Shown: positions 60,876 through 64,000 of the stretch, piece by piece
Position numbering within the stretch: position 1 is the stretch's first letter
How the letters are laid out: every line of letters starts with the position of its first letter
DNA from: Nocardiopsis metallicus
Lineage (GTDB): Bacteria; Actinomycetota; Actinomycetes; Streptosporangiales; Streptosporangiaceae
Length of the DNA stretch: 64,000 nucleotides
Assembly (NCBI RefSeq): GCF_014201115.1
Contig: NZ_JACHDO010000001.1
Coordinates: 7,192,001 to 7,256,000 of the forward strand
Direction: 5' to 3'
Notes under the pieces: model-generated
Database searches by the model: none
What the model saw: the letters and a program-made list of their open reading frames with translations, nothing else
What the model was told of the DNA's origin: nothing
Program-made: the position numbers and the translations under genes

Positions 60876-62230
60876 GCACGGCCGAGCGCACGAACGCGAC
60901 CGACGCCGACCGGGACACCGTCCTGGCCTACCTGGCGGACCGCGAGCTGCCACAGGTGTCGGGGGCGTACCAGCTCTATCCGACGAGGGCGGGCAGGCCC
61001 GGCATCGGCGAGCACCCCCTGCCCAGGCCCGTCCGCCGCCCGGCCGGGCAGGTCGACCGGATCTCCCGCATCCTGGCCACCGGCAACGGCCTCGCGCGGC
61101 ACCGCTTCCTGACCGTCTCGGGGGCGCGGGCCTTCCTGCCCACCGGAGCTCCTGGCTGGGGCTTCGACGAACAGCACGTGATGACCACCCTGCTCCGGCT
61201 CGTCGCCAGCGGCGGCGCCGCCTACCCGGTCGACCTGTGGCTGCTCTCGGGCGGGGTGCCGGGGCTGCCGACCGGAGCCCATCGCTACAACCCCGTGCAC
61301 CACGCGCTGACCCGGGTCACCACCGACGATCCGCGGCCCCGGCTGGCGCGGGCCCTGGGCGGACCTGTCTCCGACCTGACCATCGTGCTGACGACCCGGC
61401 TGGAGCGCACCACCGGCCGGTACGGGAAGTTCGCCCACCGGCTGCACCTGCTGGACACCGGCCACACATTGGCCCAGCTGCTGATCGCCGGCCGCGACCT
61501 GGGCTGGGAGTGCGCCCCACGGCTGGCCTTCGCCGACGACGAGGTCGAGCACCTGCTGGAACTGGGCGAGGAGACCGAGCTCGCCTTCGCGGTCGTCACG
61601 GTCGGACCGACCCGCGAGGTCGCGCCCGCGAGCGAGCCGGCCCCCAGGCGGGTGCCACCGGTGCCGGACGGTTATCCCCAGGACGTTCTGATGGCCGCCC
61701 GGCGGTCCGAGCCGGGGCCGGAACTGGAGTTCGGTGAGATCACCATGCCCCGTGACCCCGAGCGGGCGATGCTGCGCCGCCGCAGTCCGGTGGGCGGGTT
61801 CGTGGCGCCGCCGCCCTCAGCCGACGACCTCGCGCCGGTGGCCGCCGCCGCCGACTCGGTGCTGGCGCCGCTGGGTGGGTACGGGGAACTGGTACCGCCC
61901 AAGGATCCGCGGGTGGCCACCCGGATCGGGGCTCCGGGACACCGGCTCAACCTCTCGCTCGCCGGTGTGGTCGTACCGGTCCTGGACCTGCCCGCGCTGG
62001 TTCGGGAGCACGGGCCGGGCGCCTTCAGGGTCGGGGCCGTCGCCATCGGCGCCGCGTTGCAGGCCGCGGCGCTGGTCGCGGCGGACCGCGGGTTGGGAAC
62101 CTTCCCGCTCTGCGCCTACGACGGCCCGGGGATCGAGGGGAACCTGGAATTGCCCGACGCTTCCACGATGTGCGTGGCGCCGATCGGTGTGGCCGCCCAC
62201 GTGGGTGCCTCGCTGGAGGTACCGCTCTGA
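60872..62230 (+). CDS. Second SagB-type (nitroreductase-fold) dehydrogenase
   Basis: A 452-residue SagB/ThcOx-family protein. LPQVSGAYQLYPTRAGRPGI, HRFLTVSGARAFLPTGAPGW, GGAAYPVDLWLLSGGVPGLP and HRYNPVHHALTRVT define the first nitroreductase half; VAIGAALQAAALVAADRGLG and FPLCAYDGPGIE the second. It differs clearly from the first copy and is not a recent duplicate. It could oxidise particular thiazolines in this Cys-rich core, be a structural partner, or carry out another oxidation. ATG 60872 overlaps the preceding stop; last gene of the plus-strand operon. Confidence 0.8.
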   Translation: MSTAERTNATDADRDTVLAYLADRELPQVSGAYQLYPTRAGRPGIGEHPLPRPVRRPAGQVDRISRILATGNGLARHRFLTVSGARAFLPTGAPGWGFDEQHVMTTLLRLVASGGAAYPVDLWLLSGGVPGLPTGAHRYNPVHHALTRVTTDDPRPRLARALGGPVSDLTIVLTTRLERTTGRYGKFAHRLHLLDTGHTLAQLLIAGRDLGWECAPRLAFADDEVEHLLELGEETELAFAVVTVGPTREVAPASEPAPRRVPPVPDGYPQDVLMAARRSEPGPELEFGEITMPRDPERAMLRRRSPVGGFVAPPPSADDLAPVAAAADSVLAPLGGYGELVPPKDPRVATRIGAPGHRLNLSLAGVVVPVLDLPALVREHGPGAFRVGAVAIGAALQAAALVAADRGLGTFPLCAYDGPGIEGNLELPDASTMCVAPIGVAAHVGASLEVPL

Positions 62231-62268
62231 ATCGTTGACGGGAGCTTCTTCGGAACTCCTGCGCCCAC

Positions 62269-62319
62269 GCCGGAGGGCGTCGGGGATCGGTGGGTGATGA
62301 CCGACCCCGACGCCCCGGC
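62269..62319. terminator. Bidirectional terminator between the thiopeptide operon and the ADH gene
   Basis: Long imperfect inverted repeat, arms GCCGGAGGGCGTCGGGG / CCCCGACGCCCCGGC with inner pairs ATCGGT/ACCGA and a loop GGGTGATG. Between convergent stops at 62230 and 62334. Confidence 0.75.
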
Positions 62320-62333
62320 GGGCGCGGGGTGCG

Positions 62334-63509
62334 TCAGGCCCCCTCGAAGAGGCAGCGCACCTGCTCCCTGGTCCTCGGTTGCAGCGGCTCGGACCAGGCA
62401 CGCCACGTCTGCTCGGTCAGTTCCTCGGCGGTGGCGTCCAGGCCCAGCTCCCCGAACTCGGTGGGGAATCCCCACCGGCGCAGCAGGCCGACCAGGGCGT
62501 CGGCGGCCTCCGCCGGGGTGGCCGAGGCCCCGGTGAGGCCCAGCGCCCGGCCGCCCAGCTCCGCGAGCCGGTCCGCGTGCCCGGCCAGCTTGTCGCCGTC
62601 GACGACCAGGCGCGCCCACCGGGTCAGCAGCACACCCAGGGCCGGGCCCTTGCGCAGGCCGTGCGCGGTGAGCGTGTTCGTCGGGTACCAGATCCAGAAC
62701 GAGTGCTGGTGGCGGCCGATCTGGTGAACGGTGAACGTGCTGACGCTGGCCGCCAGCGCGATCGTGCCCCGGGCCTCCAGGTCGTCGCCGTCGGCCAGGG
62801 CCCGGTCGGCGGCCGGGACCACCGCCCTGATCTGGCCGATCGCGACCTCGTCGGGCAGCGCCGTGGTGGGCGGGTCCGACACCATGGGGACCAGGAGCCG
62901 GGCGACCGTCTCCAGGGCCCCCTCCGCGGTCAGGGCGGGCGGCAGTGAGGTGTGCAGCATCGGGTCGATCACCGCGACCCTGGGGAACAGGGACCAGTGG
63001 ACCAGGAAGCGGCGGTCCCCGCCGTCGGCCAGGCTCGCCTTGGCGTTGACCTCGCTACCGGTCGCCGCGGTGGTGGGTACCGCCACCACCGGCAGACCGC
63101 CTCGCGTCACGGGCTGGGGGAGGACGAATCCACCGCCGGGTTGCCACCCCGAGAGCAGCCCTGGCAGTGCGGCTGCGGCAGCGGCCGCCTTGGCCAGGTC
63201 CAGCACCGTTCCGCCGCCGATCGCGCAGACGGAGCGCACACCGGACTCCCGGAGGCGCTCGGAGAGTTCCTCCGCCTCCTGCCGGGTCGGCGTGCTGGCC
63301 GCGCGGCGGATGAGCAGTTCGGGTGAGAGACGCTGCAACAGCGGTGCGATCCCGGGAGCTGCCGCCTCGGCGCGCTCGTCGACGACGACCGCGACCGGGC
63401 GGCCGGCCCGCTCGACCTCCAACGGTACGTCGCGCAGGCGGCCGGCACCGAAGTCGATCCGGGTGGGCACCCACCAGTGCGGGTTGGTCCCCGAGTCCGT
63501 ACCGGTCAT
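62334..63509 (-). CDS. Iron-alcohol-dehydrogenase-family oxidoreductase (daptide MpaC-like role proposed)
   Basis: A 391-residue member of the group III iron-containing alcohol dehydrogenases: TRIDFGAGRLRDVPLEVERA, NAD-binding AIGGGTVLDLAKAAAAAAAL, VAVPTTAATGSEVNAKASL and a C-terminal GRHQHSFWIWYPTNTLTAHG with two of the usual His ligands. At the place of the usual Asp-x3-His ligand pair the sequence reads E-x3-R (ALTAEGALETVARLL), so metal binding may be altered. ATG 63509 overlaps the aminotransferase stop by 4 nt. In daptide clusters an enzyme of this family oxidatively decarboxylates the C-terminal Thr; here it would act on the C-terminal Ser of the precursors. The role is inference. Confidence 0.75.
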   Translation of the reverse strand: MTGTDSGTNPHWWVPTRIDFGAGRLRDVPLEVERAGRPVAVVVDERAEAAAPGIAPLLQRLSPELLIRRAASTPTRQEAEELSERLRESGVRSVCAIGGGTVLDLAKAAAAAAALPGLLSGWQPGGGFVLPQPVTRGGLPVVAVPTTAATGSEVNAKASLADGGDRRFLVHWSLFPRVAVIDPMLHTSLPPALTAEGALETVARLLVPMVSDPPTTALPDEVAIGQIRAVVPAADRALADGDDLEARGTIALAASVSTFTVHQIGRHQHSFWIWYPTNTLTAHGLRKGPALGVLLTRWARLVVDGDKLAGHADRLAELGGRALGLTGASATPAEAADALVGLLRRWGFPTEFGELGLDATAEELTEQTWRAWSEPLQPRTREQVRCLFEGA

Positions 63510-64000
63510 CGCGACCTCACCGCCTTCAGCGCTCCGGTCAGCCTGGCCGCGATCTCGTCCACCTCGGCGTCGGTGACCACGAGCGGGGGGAACAGCAGGA
63601 GGCAGCGGCGGCTCAGGTGGACCAGGAGGCCGTTGCGCTGGCACAGATGGCTGACCATCGCCATCTCCATCGGGGACAGCGGTTCCCGGCTCCGGGAGTC
63701 CCGCACCAGTTCCACGGCCAGGGCCAGACCCTCACCGCGAACCTCGCCGACGATGTCGAGCTGGAGGAGGGAGTCGAGGTGCTCGCGCAACCGGGCCCCG
63801 GCCTCGGCCGATCGCCGCACCAGGTTCTCCTTCTCCACGACCTCCAGCGTCGCGAGCGCGGCGGCGCAGGCGGCGGGGTTGCCGGACTGGGTCTCACCGT
63901 GGGTGAGGTAGGCCCCCGAGCTCTCGTAGGCCTCGTAGACGTCGGCGGGGAAGAGCGTGGCGGCCAACGGGAGGTAGCCGCTGTTGATCCCCTTGGACAT
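63506..64000 (-). CDS. Class III PLP aminotransferase, N-terminal part outside the window
   Basis: The C-terminal 164 residues of a class III (ornithine/GABA-type) aminotransferase. The PLP lysine lies in SKGINSGYLPLA at the window edge; then THGETQSGNPAACAAALATL with the phosphate-binding Thr, and the small domain ending RRCLLLFPPLVVTDAEVDEI. The upstream half continues beyond base 64000, so the Met at the edge is not the start. Its stop overlaps the ADH start, so both are one translationally coupled unit. Daptide clusters use the same pair, with the aminotransferase aminating the carbonyl made by decarboxylation. Confidence 0.85.
   Translation of the reverse strand: MSKGINSGYLPLAATLFPADVYEAYESSGAYLTHGETQSGNPAACAAALATLEVVEKENLVRRSAEAGARLREHLDSLLQLDIVGEVRGEGLALAVELVRDSRSREPLSPMEMAMVSHLCQRNGLLVHLSRRCLLLFPPLVVTDAEVDEIAARLTGALKAVRSR

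Noticed and set aside
50133..62230. Linear azole peptide (plantazolicin or goadsporin type) instead of a thiopeptide
   Set aside because: Two SpaB_C-type proteins, one matching pyridine synthases, plus a Ser1/Ser11 pair in the core favour macrocyclisation.
1..64000. tRNA or rRNA genes, CRISPR arrays, insertion sequences, phage genes
   Set aside because: None seen: no cloverleaf, spaced repeats, transposase or integrase motifs were recognised.

Overview
The window is high-GC DNA (roughly 70 percent G+C, many GTG starts) from an actinomycete. The first 50 kb follows the core gene order known from Streptomyces and relatives: thiL, rpmB, recG, rsmD, coaD, yceD, rpmF, rnc, mutM, smc, ftsY, amtB, ffh, rpsP, khpA, rimM, trmD, rplS, lepB, yraN, comM, dprA. 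A Nocardiopsaceae-like host is my best guess, but the genus cannot be fixed from sequence reading alone.

Layout. 1-3.4 kb: end of gpsA, a PLP trans-sulfuration enzyme and D-Ala-D-Ala ligase. 3.4-4.2 kb: a Uma2 endonuclease-fold gene between two near-identical terminator hairpins. 4.2-11.4 kb, minus strand: cytochrome bd oxidase and its assembly exporter (cydA, cydB, cydD, cydC) followed by an EI24 membrane protein. 11.5-16.1 kb: DUF305/DUF3105 pair, DUF3515 lipoprotein, a stand-alone Lrp ligand domain, thiL and a membrane-anchored CBM2-like protein. 16.2-29 kb: ribosomal, repair, CoA and chromosome-segregation genes. 29-35 kb: a secreted subtilase and a cobalamin-riboswitch-controlled binding protein and permease without a local ATPase. 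35-49.9 kb: SRP pathway (ftsY, ffh), ammonium transport (amtB without glnK), ribosome/tRNA maturation genes, signal peptidase I, yraN-comM-dprA.

50-64 kb is an accessory block starting directly after dprA: a thiopeptide (thiazolyl peptide) RiPP gene cluster. Two tandem 71-residue precursors share a thiopeptide-type leader and an extremely cysteine-rich core ending CCSCCSCCPCCCCS. Six genes follow, each joined to the next by a 4-nt start/stop overlap: RRE/ThiF-like leader-binding protein, YcaO cyclodehydratase, SagB-type dehydrogenase, LanB glutamyl-transfer dehydratase, SpaB_C-type elimination protein and pyridine synthase; a second SagB-type dehydrogenase follows, also overlapping. Together these would make azoles from Cys, dehydroalanines from Ser, and close a central pyridine macrocycle.

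Convergent to this operon, on the minus strand, lie an overlapping class III aminotransferase (cut by the window edge) and an iron-alcohol-dehydrogenase-family protein. That pair is the enzyme combination that daptide RiPPs use for oxidative decarboxylation and amination of the C-terminal residue. The main proposal is therefore a thiopeptide with a very cysteine-rich core and a daptide-like aminated C terminus, a combination I do not know as a described system. No exporter, regulator, leader protease or self-resistance gene is visible in the window, so the cluster very probably continues to the right.
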